Below are positions 47,824-55,641 of a stretch of DNA of 64,000 bases, piece by piece. How positions within the stretch are numbered: the stretch's first letter is position 1; each line of letters begins with the position of its first letter. The translations under genes were made by a program, and so were the position numbers. The notes under the pieces are model-generated. The model saw nothing but the letters and a program-made list of their open reading frames with translations. It ran no database searches and was not told the origin of the DNA. Origin of the DNA: a virus. The stretch lies in the IMG/VR virus record IMGVR_UViG_3300023179_000105, positions 1 to 64,000 of that record, one strand, 5' to 3'.

Positions 47824-47830
47824 TATTTAG
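47824..47830 (-). promoter_or_regulatory. Late promoter variant of the homing endonuclease
   Basis: CTAAATAG on the minus strand, 59 bases before the ATG at 47765. Confidence 0.5.
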
Positions 47831-47836
47831 TAAATC

Positions 47837-48031
47837 CTACTTTTCAAAAAAATCATCATACTCATCCCAGTCATCAGGATGACTTTCCCACGCCTTCTTT
47901 AAATTATGAAGAGGACGTTTCTTACTAATCTCAGATTGAGGACGTTCAAGACGTTTACCGCCATATTTACGGTCCTCTTCCTGTAGTTCAACATATGGAT
48001 CCTTGAGGGTTTGAGATTTTGTATGCTTCAT
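47837..48031 (-). CDS. Small charged protein
   Basis: 64 residues. SQTLKDPYVELQEEDRKYGG, KRLERPQSEISKKRPLHNLK and WESHPDDWDEYDDFFEK; highly charged, with an acidic aromatic end. Unknown. A TATAAATT lies 19 bases before the ATG at 48050-48057. Confidence 0.6.
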   Translation of the reverse strand: MKHTKSQTLKDPYVELQEEDRKYGGKRLERPQSEISKKRPLHNLKKAWESHPDDWDEYDDFFEK

Positions 48032-48035
48032 TTCA

Positions 48036-48443
48036 TTACACCTTATATAAATTTATACCTTTTATTTTAAAGTTCTCACGCCATGCCGTAAACGTAGGAC
48101 CGTGTCCGACAGGTTCATCATATTGAGCCTGAAAATGGTGTATCATTTCATGTGCCAATATCTCTACAAATTTCTTTTTGCTTGGGAACTTGTTATCCAT
48201 GACAATTCTTGTCTTGCCATGTTTCTTATGTTTCTTATCATAGTATCCGTAATATGCGTGAAGTTCATCATCATGCTTTATCTGGAACTTTTTTACTCGC
48301 ATTAATTTATTACCAAAGATTTGCTCGTTTAATATGGTGAACCATATTTCCATATCAGCAACCTTTGGACGGTATTTTACTCCATCCTCTTTCAGTTCTC
48401 TAAGGAGTTTACGATTGTGGTAATAATCCTGGGAACGCTTCAT
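48036..48443 (-). CDS. SprT-like zinc metallopeptidase
   Basis: 135 residues. ILAHEMIHHFQAQYDEPVGH holds the zinc motif H98-E99-M-I-H102 with a third ligand H114, typical of SprT/WSS1-like proteases. The N-terminal RPKVADMEIWFTILNEQIFG is the SprT helix. In cells these cut DNA-protein crosslinks; in T4-like phages the role is unknown. It overlaps the upstream gene by 35 bases. Confidence 0.82.
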   Translation of the reverse strand: MKRSQDYYHNRKLLRELKEDGVKYRPKVADMEIWFTILNEQIFGNKLMRVKKFQIKHDDELHAYYGYYDKKHKKHGKTRIVMDNKFPSKKKFVEILAHEMIHHFQAQYDEPVGHGPTFTAWRENFKIKGINLYKV

Positions 48444-48846
48444 TAATAAGTGCCTCAGTAAGATATGGTACCTTTAAGTCCTTTTTCAATATACCAATAA
48501 AAACATCCGCTTCTTTTGGTTCCAAACTTTCTAAGATTTGGAGCAAAAGTTCTGTTCTTCTTTTATCCGTTAGTGCGGCAGGAGTGCGTGGATTATTCTT
48601 CATGAAGAGATAGATTTTATCCAGCACCTGTGTCATATTACTATAACCCATACCGGCTGGCATGTTATCGTCTCGTTTAAAGTCTGGGATATCTTTGATA
48701 GCAAACTCAACACCCTTATGGAAAGCACCTAATAGCACCTGACGGAGAGCCCATGTGTCATGCCGATGAAGGACATCAATCTTGTCTTTTCTGGCCTTGG
48801 CGGCCTTGAAATCCTCAAAGACCTCATATATATTTTTATTACTCAT
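48409..48846 (-). CDS. Conserved T4-like protein (DUF6433 type)
   Basis: 145 residues from the ATG at 48846, after GAGGAAC. VLHRHDTWALRQVLLGAFHK, SLEPKEADVFIGILKKDLKV and LTEALINEAFPGLLP form a pattern conserved in T4-like marine phages, commonly beside RNase H. Helical, no catalytic motif. Function unknown. Confidence 0.75.
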   Translation of the reverse strand: MSNKNIYEVFEDFKAAKARKDKIDVLHRHDTWALRQVLLGAFHKGVEFAIKDIPDFKRDDNMPAGMGYSNMTQVLDKIYLFMKNNPRTPAALTDKRRTELLLQILESLEPKEADVFIGILKKDLKVPYLTEALINEAFPGLLPQS

Positions 48847-48854
48847 TTTGTTCC

Positions 48855-49715
48855 TCAAAAATCCGAAACGGACTCAATCATTACCTTGAGACCCTTTTCT
48901 ATAAAGTAGTTCAACATTTTTTCTTTGGTCGCCGGTTTTGTTTCTTCGTAGGCGTCCACGATTTTTCTTTGAATGTCATTAGGTATATAGTCAAAATCAA
49001 CCAAAGTTTGATTGCGCTTATAGCCGCGAAGCATATCGTCCGTGGTGCAGAAAGTTTCGGCATCTTGATTAACCCATTCCTGGAGTTTCTTACTATTTAT
49101 TACTTTCTGACGTTCACCAGCAGCAAAGGTGTTATCAGCAGACAGGAAGTTAGGAATGCCATCACCACGGTCTCCCTTGATGATATGCTCTCGGATAAAG
49201 GCCTTAGGATTGTCAATCTTGATGAACCGCTTTAGAATAGGACTATATTGGGAAACATTAGAGTATTTCTGTAGCTGGGCAAAGTCTTTATCAGAGGATA
49301 GAATAAGAACGCTACCGTGAGGTGCCAACCGTGCGGTTAATACGGCAATAACGTCATCAGCCTCAGCACCTTCCACATCAATAACCTTGTAGGGAAAGTT
49401 AACCTTAAACTCATCTCTAATCTTATTCAAGGTATCAAAAATCATACCCCAATCGTATCCGCTGGCCTCACGGTCATGCTTACGCTGGGACTTATAGAAA
49501 GGGAAAAATTCTTTGCGCCAATACTTTTTGGAATCGCAGCAAAGGATTACATTAGGATATTTGGATTTAAACTGCTTTACATTAGCACGAATGGTATTGA
49601 TAGACATATGCCTAATCAAGTCCTCATTCATTTCATGTGTCTTTGAGACAAACTTGAGGTGTTGCATCAAGTTCGATATAAGGACTTGATTAAGGTCCAC
49701 CATGATATAAGACAT
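48855..49715 (-). CDS. rnh: RNase H / 5'-3' exonuclease, T4 Rnh type
   Basis: 286 residues. CCDSKKYWRKEFFPFYKSQR, IDVEGAEADDVIAVLTARL, VLILSSDKDFAQLQKYSNV and IIKGDRGDGIPNFLS are the acidic metal-binding motifs of the T4 RNase H / FEN-like family, which removes RNA primers from lagging-strand fragments. Next to it in T4-like phages one often finds replication accessory genes, as here. A sigma70-type promoter overlaps the end of the gene upstream. Confidence 0.92.
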   Translation of the reverse strand: MSYIMVDLNQVLISNLMQHLKFVSKTHEMNEDLIRHMSINTIRANVKQFKSKYPNVILCCDSKKYWRKEFFPFYKSQRKHDREASGYDWGMIFDTLNKIRDEFKVNFPYKVIDVEGAEADDVIAVLTARLAPHGSVLILSSDKDFAQLQKYSNVSQYSPILKRFIKIDNPKAFIREHIIKGDRGDGIPNFLSADNTFAAGERQKVINSKKLQEWVNQDAETFCTTDDMLRGYKRNQTLVDFDYIPNDIQRKIVDAYEETKPATKEKMLNYFIEKGLKVMIESVSDF

Positions 49716-49742
49716 TATTTATTCCTTTATGATGATACCCTT

Positions 49743-49771
49743 ATGGTATCATTCTTCGCCTTCTTTGTCAA
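49743..49771 (-). promoter_or_regulatory. Sigma70-type promoter before rnh
   Basis: Minus strand: -35 TTGACA (49771-49766), 17-base spacer, -10 TACCAT (49748-49743), within and just after the end of the 133-residue gene. A small dyad GATACC-N5-GGTATC overlaps the -10. Confidence 0.6.
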
Positions 49772-50150
49772 GTTGTTCCTTTGAGGCCAACATATCTTCA
49801 ATCATGTTAAGGATTTGTTCCTCAGTCATGTTTTCCATTGCTTCGGCATCTTTTTTGGAAATAATGGATATATTCTTTTCTATGAAAGGATGTAAGTGGT
49901 GTTCGAAACCAAACTGGCGATATATTGTAGCACGTAGAGCATCAACAACTAAAACCAAGTCCTTAGCAAAAGACTCTTCCTCGACACTCACATAATAATT
50001 ATCAAGTTCTGTGATAATTATCGAAGCAATCTCCTCCACCATAGCATCAGCCATCTTTTGGTCGGCACGTTTTTGTCTTTCTTCTAAAACTTCTCCTGGG
50101 ATATCTCTTACAACTTTATGCTTTGGGAATTCGATTACCTTGTCGGTCAT
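49749..50150 (-). CDS. Conserved acidic helical protein
   Basis: 133 residues. VEEIASIIITELDNYYVSVE, EESFAKDLVLVVDALRATIY, RQFGFEHHLHPFIEKNISII with an acidic C-terminal tail. T4-like phages of this group carry a similar gene near rnh. No catalytic motif. Function unknown. Confidence 0.68.
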   Translation of the reverse strand: MTDKVIEFPKHKVVRDIPGEVLEERQKRADQKMADAMVEEIASIIITELDNYYVSVEEESFAKDLVLVVDALRATIYRQFGFEHHLHPFIEKNISIISKKDAEAMENMTEEQILNMIEDMLASKEQLDKEGEE

Positions 50151-50282
50151 TTATTTGTCCTTGTTCTTTAAATCTTGGTACATACCCCATGCCAGAATAC
50201 CAACTGTGAAGAGACCTGTAAACATACCAAGATAAATCATAAACCAGATTAGGTCAATTTCCGTTGTTTTCAAAATATTCAT
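50151..50282 (-). CDS. Small membrane protein
   Basis: 43 residues (MNILKTTEIDLIWFMIYLGM, FTGLFTVGILAWGMYQDLKN...). One strong membrane span of ~25 residues with a charged C-terminus. Overlaps the next upstream gene by 29 bases. Unknown. Confidence 0.58.
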   Translation of the reverse strand: MNILKTTEIDLIWFMIYLGMFTGLFTVGILAWGMYQDLKNKDK

Positions 50283-50448
50283 AACCATAATCCATCACCT
50301 CATGCCTGACTTGTTCATACATCTGTGTTTGTTTGGGTGTTAGTTTGAATCCGCTTCTGTTCATATGTTCATACCAATAACAATAGGCCATCTTATCTAT
50401 CATATCAATCCTTTCTGCGGCGATATGATTATAAAAAACGTTCTTCAT
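50254..50448 (-). CDS. Small protein, unknown
   Basis: 64 residues (MKNVFYNHIAAERIDMIDKM, AYCYWYEHMNRSGFKLTPKQ...). Rich in Tyr and Met. Overlaps its neighbours by four bases or more. No family recognised. Confidence 0.6.
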   Translation of the reverse strand: MKNVFYNHIAAERIDMIDKMAYCYWYEHMNRSGFKLTPKQTQMYEQVRHEVMDYGYEYFENNGN

Positions 50449-51569
50449 TTCACAACCCTCAATAGGATAGTTTCTTCATTTATACGACCATTGGCCTTGT
50501 TCTCTGCGGTCTTAATAGCACTCATAACTTTACGCAGACCAACTTTACCTTCGTTCAACACGATAGGAATTACTTGTTCTGGTTTTCTGAGTTTTTTTGT
50601 GATAGAAGAATCCGCATCATATCCTGTGATCGTAGTCCCTCTGACACTAAGGCCGCTATTACCCAAGGCATTATAAACAGAGAGATTACGGTATTTACAA
50701 TTATAGACCCATAGTTGCGAGGCATGAATAATATCCTTAGGTTGGACACTGGTGATATTTAGGTCTTTATCTTCAACTTTATACTTTAGTTTAGAAACCA
50801 ATATATGTGCTGGTTTCTCTTTCTTCTTACGCGGTTTGCGAATAGACACTTGTGCTGCGGCACTCTCATCAAGATGGTCGATTATCTTTTTGATAAAGAT
50901 AGACATGACTTTAAGAACTGGAGCACGCCATCCAGAATATGCTTCCACCAAGTCTGGGTCTTTACCTTCAAGGGCCTCACAGATTTCTTCGTATTGAGGA
51001 CGGAAGTGTTCTGTAATCCTCTTCGCAACTTGCGGTTTAATTCCCTTCTCAAGGGACCACTTCTTAATGTCAAACTGGATTACTCCTTCTCGAAAGAACA
51101 CATCGGTTTCTTCCTCAAGTTCGCCAATAAGGTCGGACGCCTTCGTATTAATGCGATCTTGAATTGATACGACTTTTTGTGTAGGTTGTTCTTCCTCCGT
51201 CTCCGAAACATCCAGCACCGTTGAGGATAGGAATAACAATCGACCTTCAATTCTTTCCCACTCACCGTCTGGCAAGGTATTTCCGGTATGTAATAGTCGG
51301 CAGTTCCATCCGATGTTGTGTAAGTCGATTGCTTTAACAGACGATAACTTTCCAATAATATGTTTGTCATATTTGATACTCTTTAGGTAGGATATAGTAA
51401 AGGCCTTGGCATCATCACTGGTGTAAAAGTAATTAAACCAGTTGTATGCCTGTGCCAATTCGGATTGTGTAGAACCAGCATGGACCTTAGGTTCTGATCC
51501 CATATATTTCTCGTCCGCAAATTTGCCGCGAGTTTTCACTTTCTTCTCCTCAGACAAAGATATACCCAT
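50445..51569 (-). CDS. Conserved T4-like protein of unknown function
   Basis: 374 residues. KFADEKYMGSEPKVHAGSTQ, AYNWFNYFYTSDDAKAFTIS, GWNCRLLHTGNTLPDG and YSGWRAPVLKVMSIFIKKII, then SKLKYKVEDKDLNITSVQPK, HASQLWVYNCKYRNLSVYNA and RKPEQVIPIVLNEGKVGLRK. This gene is well conserved in T4-like cyanophages and relatives, always outside the structural block. The Lys-rich stretch (SIRKPRKKKEKP) may bind nucleic acid. No known function. Confidence 0.75.
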   Translation of the reverse strand: MGISLSEEKKVKTRGKFADEKYMGSEPKVHAGSTQSELAQAYNWFNYFYTSDDAKAFTISYLKSIKYDKHIIGKLSSVKAIDLHNIGWNCRLLHTGNTLPDGEWERIEGRLLFLSSTVLDVSETEEEQPTQKVVSIQDRINTKASDLIGELEEETDVFFREGVIQFDIKKWSLEKGIKPQVAKRITEHFRPQYEEICEALEGKDPDLVEAYSGWRAPVLKVMSIFIKKIIDHLDESAAAQVSIRKPRKKKEKPAHILVSKLKYKVEDKDLNITSVQPKDIIHASQLWVYNCKYRNLSVYNALGNSGLSVRGTTITGYDADSSITKKLRKPEQVIPIVLNEGKVGLRKVMSAIKTAENKANGRINEETILLRVVK

Positions 51570-51843
51570 ATTCCTTAAAGTCCGAAATCACACAGATTCC
51601 GTCTTCAGTTGGATCCATATTATGCTCTATTTCTTCGGCAAAGTCAAGAGCCTCGTTTAAAGTATGGAAAACAGGAACTTCTCCGAATGTTTCTTTAATT
51701 GACTGAATGTTTCCGTTATACTTGGCAGTCTTATCATTCCATTCACCATAGATGTTATCAATTGCGCTGGCATATGAAACACGGTATTCAGGCCCTTTCT
51801 CGGACTCTGTTAGTAGGACATAGATACCATTATCAGCGGACAT
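51550..51843 (-). CDS. Small conserved phage protein
   Basis: 97 residues. MSADNGIYVLLTESEKGPEY with YRVSYASAIDNIYG, FHTLNEALDFAEEIE and DGICVISDFKEYGYIF is a family found in many large phages ('M-(S/A)-x-(D/E)NG-(I/V)-Y(I/V)L'). Function unknown. An extended -10 (TGGTATAAT on the minus strand at 51864-51872) lies before its ATG and may be an early promoter. Confidence 0.7.
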   Translation of the reverse strand: MSADNGIYVLLTESEKGPEYRVSYASAIDNIYGEWNDKTAKYNGNIQSIKETFGEVPVFHTLNEALDFAEEIEHNMDPTEDGICVISDFKEYGYIFV

Positions 51844-51853
51844 TATATTCTCC

Positions 51854-51952
51854 TTATTGGACGATTATACCATATATTAAAAACGCTATTGTCTTTAATA
51901 CCAACCAGAATGCCGTTGATAGAACGACGGCGGCAAACAACGGTTTATTCAC
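51854..51952 (-). CDS. Possible membrane peptide with GTG start
   Basis: 32 residues from a GTG (MNKPLFAAVVLSTAFWLVLK, TIAFLIYGIIVQ). Hydrophobic throughout; the start overlaps the upstream stop. The ribosome-binding site is weak, so translation is less certain. Confidence 0.38.
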   Translation of the reverse strand: MNKPLFAAVVLSTAFWLVLKTIAFLIYGIIVQ

Positions 51953-52205
51953 TTAATACTTGTTTGACGGAATCAATACGAAATGAACGCCAACCTTCTG
52001 CATCAATATCCCATACAGGCTGGACACTATCATTAATCTGTCTTGCTGCTTTAGGAACTTGTCCGTCATATTCTGATAATACTTGAGGAACATATAAATC
52101 GGAAAGAGTGCAACGCATAGTTCTTTCCGTTCCGTCAGTCTTTTCAAAAACGACCGTGATTACTCCGTTTTTTAGTTGTTCCTTTAATTCGTATTTATCA
52201 ATCAT
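51945..52205 (-). CDS. WYL_2 / DUF2693-like small protein
   Basis: 86 residues from the ATG at 52205, six bases after GGAGG. LKNGVITVVFEKTDGTERTM, RCTLSDLYVP and VWDIDAEGWRSFRIDSVKQV match the Sm/SH3-like WYL_2 fold widespread in T4-like phages ('G-x-(V/I)-x-V-x-F-x-K-x-(N/D)G-x-(E/T)R-x-(M/L)-x-C-T-L... GWRSF-R'). It probably binds nucleic acid or a small ligand, but the function is unknown. Confidence 0.75.
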   Translation of the reverse strand: MIDKYELKEQLKNGVITVVFEKTDGTERTMRCTLSDLYVPQVLSEYDGQVPKAARQINDSVQPVWDIDAEGWRSFRIDSVKQVLSE

Positions 52206-52425
52206 CATCTTCCTCCTCCCATGGGAAATCATCTTCTTCATAGATAGTGACATCACAAGACCAATCCTCATTCACCAATTCAAGCATGGTTGTTTTAGTT
52301 TTACCATTTGAAACTGTAGTTTCTCGCAACCATTTATCAGTTGCTTCAAATGCTTCGTCTTCGGAATCATAAGATCCAATTTTAATGGTTCCCAATTGGG
52401 CGGAATTTAACTCGGAAATCCACAT
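52198..52425 (-). CDS. Small acidic protein
   Basis: 75 residues (MWISELNSAQLGTIKIGSYD, SEDEAFEATDKWLRE...), ending in a very acidic tail (EEDDFPWEEEDDD). Its last codons carry the ribosome-binding site of the next gene. Unknown; the tail could mimic DNA. Confidence 0.6.
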   Translation of the reverse strand: MWISELNSAQLGTIKIGSYDSEDEAFEATDKWLRETTVSNGKTKTTMLELVNEDWSCDVTIYEEDDFPWEEEDDD

Positions 52426-52431
52426 AACAAC

Positions 52432-52677
52432 TTACTCCATACGACTGTTAGGCAATTCATAATAATCATCGGCGGCCCGACGGATTAGATCGTCTGACTT
52501 TCCGTAATACTCTGGATCCATAATAGCAAGTAAAAGTCCTTCATAGTCTTCCGTTGTTAAGGTATTTTTTGCCTTATCTAAGTATTCCCTACGGGTTATT
52601 CTTGTATCAATAGCAGCAGATACGGAACCAATACGCATGTCTGGTGTAATGGTAGGAAAAGGAAGTATATTACTCAT
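52432..52677 (-). CDS. Small protein, unknown
   Basis: 81 residues (MSNILPFPTITPDMRIGSVS, REYLDKAKNTLTTEDYEGLL...). Helical and soluble. The pattern 'DYE-x-LL-x-AI-(M/L)-D-P-x-(Y/L)' recurs in small phage proteins; no function known. Confidence 0.6.
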   Translation of the reverse strand: MSNILPFPTITPDMRIGSVSAAIDTRITRREYLDKAKNTLTTEDYEGLLLAIMDPEYYGKSDDLIRRAADDYYELPNSRME

Positions 52678-52685
52678 GACCGTCC

Positions 52686-52913
52686 TTAGTAAGTTAGCAG
52701 TAAATCATACAACTCATTATAACCGCCAATATACTTCTTGTCAAGTGTTATTATAGGAAATGTTTTTACTCCAGGAAACCATTCAAGGATTTCATCTCTT
52801 GAAAAATCCTTTTCCAGTTTATATTCAGTAAATTCCATTTTCCTCATTTCAAGTAAATTTTTGGCCTTATCGCAATAAGGACAATTATCTTTAGAATATA
52901 TCTCTACAATCAT
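52686..52913 (-). CDS. nrdC: Glutaredoxin
   Basis: 75 residues. MIVEIYSKDNCPYCDKAKNL has the redox motif C11-P-Y-C14; FPGVKTFPIITLDKKYIGGY has the cis-Pro TFPI and the GGY turn. The small size is typical of phage glutaredoxins. It likely supplies reducing power to ribonucleotide reductase, which here is the class II enzyme at 57133-59025 with a C-terminal Cys pair. Confidence 0.88.
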   Translation of the reverse strand: MIVEIYSKDNCPYCDKAKNLLEMRKMEFTEYKLEKDFSRDEILEWFPGVKTFPIITLDKKYIGGYNELYDLLLTY

Positions 52914-52924
52914 TTTATACCTTT

Positions 52925-53509
52925 CTATTTTAAAAAATTACCATTAAATGCTATACTTATACGTTCTTCATTTGATTGATTAGCAGAAACATTATGTGAT
53001 AACCAAGATGGAAATAATACCAAATCACCTGTTTTAGGAATATATCTATAGTTAGAGGAGTTATACGCATTATATTTCTCTATCATATCTCCAAAAATAA
53101 ATTCATCATAATTTTGTAAAGGAGTATGAAAAATTATTTCGCCTGAATTTTCAGGAACTTTAACATAATAGACCGCTGAAATTACCGAAATAGGATGTAT
53201 ATGTCGAGCATTATCATTATTTTTTTTGTTTATGTTTATCCAATAATTACATATTTGTAAATCATTAGGATTCGAATAGTCAAAGTTTTTGGCCAGATTT
53301 CTAATTCTATCAATAATTATATTCGTTAGTTCTTTTAGTTGATCATCTTTAACATGTAAGTCATTACTTTGCCATCCACCTCTATTAGTCATAATTCTTC
53401 CTACAGGATCCTCATTTCTTTTTCTATGGCAAAATTCTTCTATAGATTTGTTATCGAGAGAAAGATTTTCATAAGCAATCCAATTAGCAAAAATAGTTTC
53501 TATCTTCAC
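52925..53509 (-). CDS. 2OG-Fe(II) oxygenase (2OG-FeII_Oxy_5 type)
   Basis: 194 residues. NRGGWQSNDLH, then YWININKKNNDNARHIHPIS, AVYYVKVPENSGEIIFHTPL and LVLFPSWLSHNVSANQSNEE RISIAFN are the hallmarks of this phage oxygenase family. Likely ligands: H103/H105, H172; R183 for 2-oxoglutarate. The substrate is unknown. It overlaps the next oxygenase gene by four bases, so the two are co-translated. Confidence 0.85.
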   Translation of the reverse strand: MKIETIFANWIAYENLSLDNKSIEEFCHRKRNEDPVGRIMTNRGGWQSNDLHVKDDQLKELTNIIIDRIRNLAKNFDYSNPNDLQICNYWININKKNNDNARHIHPISVISAVYYVKVPENSGEIIFHTPLQNYDEFIFGDMIEKYNAYNSSNYRYIPKTGDLVLFPSWLSHNVSANQSNEERISIAFNGNFLK

Positions 53510-54120
53510 CTAAAAGGTCTCCCTGTTACCCAACCAACTAAGCTATGGCGGGTACCTTTTGTTGTTGGTTTTACCCTATGTAAAACATATGATGGAAATG
53601 TTATCAAAGTTCCCTGTTCTCTTGGTACGACGAATGGTTCACCACCCAAACACAACTCCAACTCTCCACCTTCATATTCATCTGGGTCTGTTAGTTGGAC
53701 TACCATAGTGAGTTTGCGAACCTTACCTTGTAGCAGTTTGTCGGTGTGGTCGGAGTAGTGGCCAGACGGAGCATTATACTCTGTGAATTGTAGGTCTTCC
53801 TGAAATCCAAGAATATCAAAATTAAAATAATCTGTATTCACATTTACTAATGTTTGTAGGATTTTTGGAAAGAACCAATCGAACTTTGTATTATCATAAT
53901 TAATGAAATGTATTTTACTATCTCTTATTTCTTCTTTGAGGTCGGAAGTCTTGACAGGTCCTTTTTTAACCTCAACCTCAGCATCATAAAGGTCAAGTTC
54001 TTTAGCATCTCTTACAAAAATATCACATTCCTCTTTTGTCAGAAACTCTTTGGTTATAACAAAGTTTTCCACATAATCATATTTACAATGTGCCGGTATG
54101 GCATCTTCAAGTTCTTTCAT
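53506..54120 (-). CDS. 2OG-Fe(II) oxygenase, prolyl-hydroxylase type
   Basis: 204 residues. The iron set H125-T-D127 (SDHTD), H181 (VLHRVKP) and R191 (GTRHSLVGW), with LTMVVQLTDPDEYEGGELEL, is that of PKHD-type prolyl hydroxylases common in cyanophages. The substrate is unknown. It overlaps the other oxygenase by ATGA. Confidence 0.85.
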   Translation of the reverse strand: MKELEDAIPAHCKYDYVENFVITKEFLTKEECDIFVRDAKELDLYDAEVEVKKGPVKTSDLKEEIRDSKIHFINYDNTKFDWFFPKILQTLVNVNTDYFNFDILGFQEDLQFTEYNAPSGHYSDHTDKLLQGKVRKLTMVVQLTDPDEYEGGELELCLGGEPFVVPREQGTLITFPSYVLHRVKPTTKGTRHSLVGWVTGRPFR

Positions 54121-54129
54121 AATGTATCC

Positions 54130-54480
54130 TTAGAGTAGATGTTGTGCTAATACCATACAAGAAATCCAGGCCCATAGTGTATTGAAACCTACAAGAGTTG
54201 GCAATAGTTTTTTATTAGATGCCCAGATTAATGTTAGAGATGTAAATAGAGTTAGGAAATATAACCACCAAATTTGAATATGGAAGATTAGACCGGGAAC
54301 AATAATAATCGCCTTGGCAAACCAAGAGACGAACTCAACTGTGTTATAGTCGGTCCAATATTCTTTGGTGAACCACATATTATAACATTCTTTTATTTTG
54401 GTAAATGTTATATGTCTATAAACGATTAGTATTAGGACGGCCCATACGCCTGATGCTATTAGAACTTGATTATTTGTCAT
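54130..54480 (-). CDS. Multi-pass membrane protein
   Basis: 116 residues from the ATG at 54480. Hydrophobic spans near residues 6-22, 55-72, 72-90 and 97-114 (VLIASGVWAVLILIVY, FAKAIIIVPGLIF, WWLYFLTLFTSLTLIW, TLWAWISCMVLAQHL). No conserved motif known. Could modify the host membrane or take part in exclusion; there is no direct evidence. Confidence 0.6.
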   Translation of the reverse strand: MTNNQVLIASGVWAVLILIVYRHITFTKIKECYNMWFTKEYWTDYNTVEFVSWFAKAIIIVPGLIFHIQIWWLYFLTLFTSLTLIWASNKKLLPTLVGFNTLWAWISCMVLAQHLL

Positions 54481-54497
54481 AATATACTCACTTTCTT

Positions 54498-54707
54498 TCA
54501 GAACCAACTACCAATTGGAACATGCGCCATCGGATCGTTTGGTTTACGTTTTGGTAAACAGCAGATTTCAACCTTTATGTTGTTAGTATCAAGATCAAAG
54601 ATGCTATGATACTTATCTTTAGGTTCTTCTATCTTCTTCTCTTTGTTTTTAGCCATAGATATATCACATAGACTAAGAACAATCATGATTGATATGATAA
54701 ACTTCAT
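54498..54707 (-). CDS. Small exported protein
   Basis: 69 residues from the ATG at 54707. MKFIISIMIVLSLCDISMAK is a signal peptide with a likely cut after SMA; the mature ~50 residues are Lys/Glu-rich with CC. Exported to the periplasm or membrane. It overlaps the GIY-YIG gene by four bases. Confidence 0.65.
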   Translation of the reverse strand: MKFIISIMIVLSLCDISMAKNKEKKIEEPKDKYHSIFDLDTNNIKVEICCLPKRKPNDPMAHVPIGSWF

Positions 54708-55099
54708 TTCTTTATATGGTTCTTCCTTACACGGCACATCACCCAATCATTATAGTATTTCTCGGAGATGACCGCATCTTCAGAAAAGATAGCCTTAGTT
54801 TCATAATAGGTCATTTCACCTTTGGTATAACAAAGATGTATTATTTCACGGATAAACTTATTCTCACCGAATAGTGAGACATGTTCGGCGAGAGTTTTGT
54901 TTGAACCGTAATATTCTTTCCAATCGGACTCGACCTTTATTCTTTTCTTCTTACCTTTGACTTGCTTGGTCTTAGAAAAGTAAAAGTTTTTCTTGCCGAT
55001 ATATTTCATACCATTGGCTTGGTTTGTTATGAGATAAACGAAACCAATGGCACCTTCGGGGATTTCTGTGAGGGGTTCTCTGTTGTATAACCATGTCAT
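54704..55099 (-). CDS. GIY-YIG nuclease, T4-like conserved type
   Basis: 131 residues. AIGFVYLITNQANGMKYIGK forms the GIY-YIG core, with KRIKVESDWKEYYGSNKTLA and FIREIIHLCYTKGEMTYYE (catalytic Glu region) as in a family conserved in T4-like cyanophages. Possibly a fixed, non-mobile nuclease that acts on host or rival DNA. Confidence 0.8.
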   Translation of the reverse strand: MTWLYNREPLTEIPEGAIGFVYLITNQANGMKYIGKKNFYFSKTKQVKGKKKRIKVESDWKEYYGSNKTLAEHVSLFGENKFIREIIHLCYTKGEMTYYETKAIFSEDAVISEKYYNDWVMCRVRKNHIKK

Positions 55100-55111
55100 A
55101 CAACTATATAG

Positions 55112-55339
55112 TTATTCGTTCTCTAAGTCCTCTATTTCAGGTGGATACTTTTCGTTCCACACCTCATCAAAGGCCTTATCGAGGTCTAAACATTCATCAA
55201 GGTTCTTAGCATCGAAGTCCTCAAAGACTTCAAGCAAAATTTCATATACAATTTTTCTATCATCATATGAAACATCGCTATCGACCAGATTTTCTATTAT
55301 CTGATCCAGTATTTGTGAACCTGTAGTCCAAGAAGCCAT
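55112..55339 (-). CDS. Small acidic protein
   Basis: 75 residues (MASWTTGSQILDQIIENLVD, LEVFEDFDAKNLDECLDLDK...). Strongly acidic and helical; the start abuts the next gene by one base. It resembles small acidic phage proteins of unknown role. Confidence 0.6.
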   Translation of the reverse strand: MASWTTGSQILDQIIENLVDSDVSYDDRKIVYEILLEVFEDFDAKNLDECLDLDKAFDEVWNEKYPPEIEDLENE

Positions 55340-55641
55340 TACTTTTTCCTTTTTATTGTGAAGAAGCGGAAGAACCTTACATAATACTTTACATTTGTTA
55401 AAGTTCTTATTATATTTATTCTCTTTCGCTTTTTCAATTTTTTATCGTTTATTAGACTTTCAAACCATTCTATATTCATCTCACATCTTTTTTTACCTCG
55501 TAACAACCAAGGTTCATTAGGCATAAGTTTCAGAAATCTATTTATAGCCTTTAATCTACGCCTCGCTGAATATAATTGTTCTGCTAATATATTGTCCAAT
55601 TCATCAGTTAATAATTCTGATTGTCGTTCCTTCTTTATCAT
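55339..55641 (-). CDS. Basic helical protein
   Basis: 100 residues. LNDILAEQLYSARRRLKAIN-like N-terminal helix followed by NEPWLLRGKKRCEMNIEWFE and a strongly basic C-terminus (DKKLKKRKRINIIRTL, FFRFFTIKRKK). Could bind nucleic acid or membranes. It overlaps the exported transpeptidase gene by 38 bases. Confidence 0.58.
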   Translation of the reverse strand: MIKKERQSELLTDELDNILAEQLYSARRRLKAINRFLKLMPNEPWLLRGKKRCEMNIEWFESLINDKKLKKRKRINIIRTLTNVKYYVRFFRFFTIKRKK

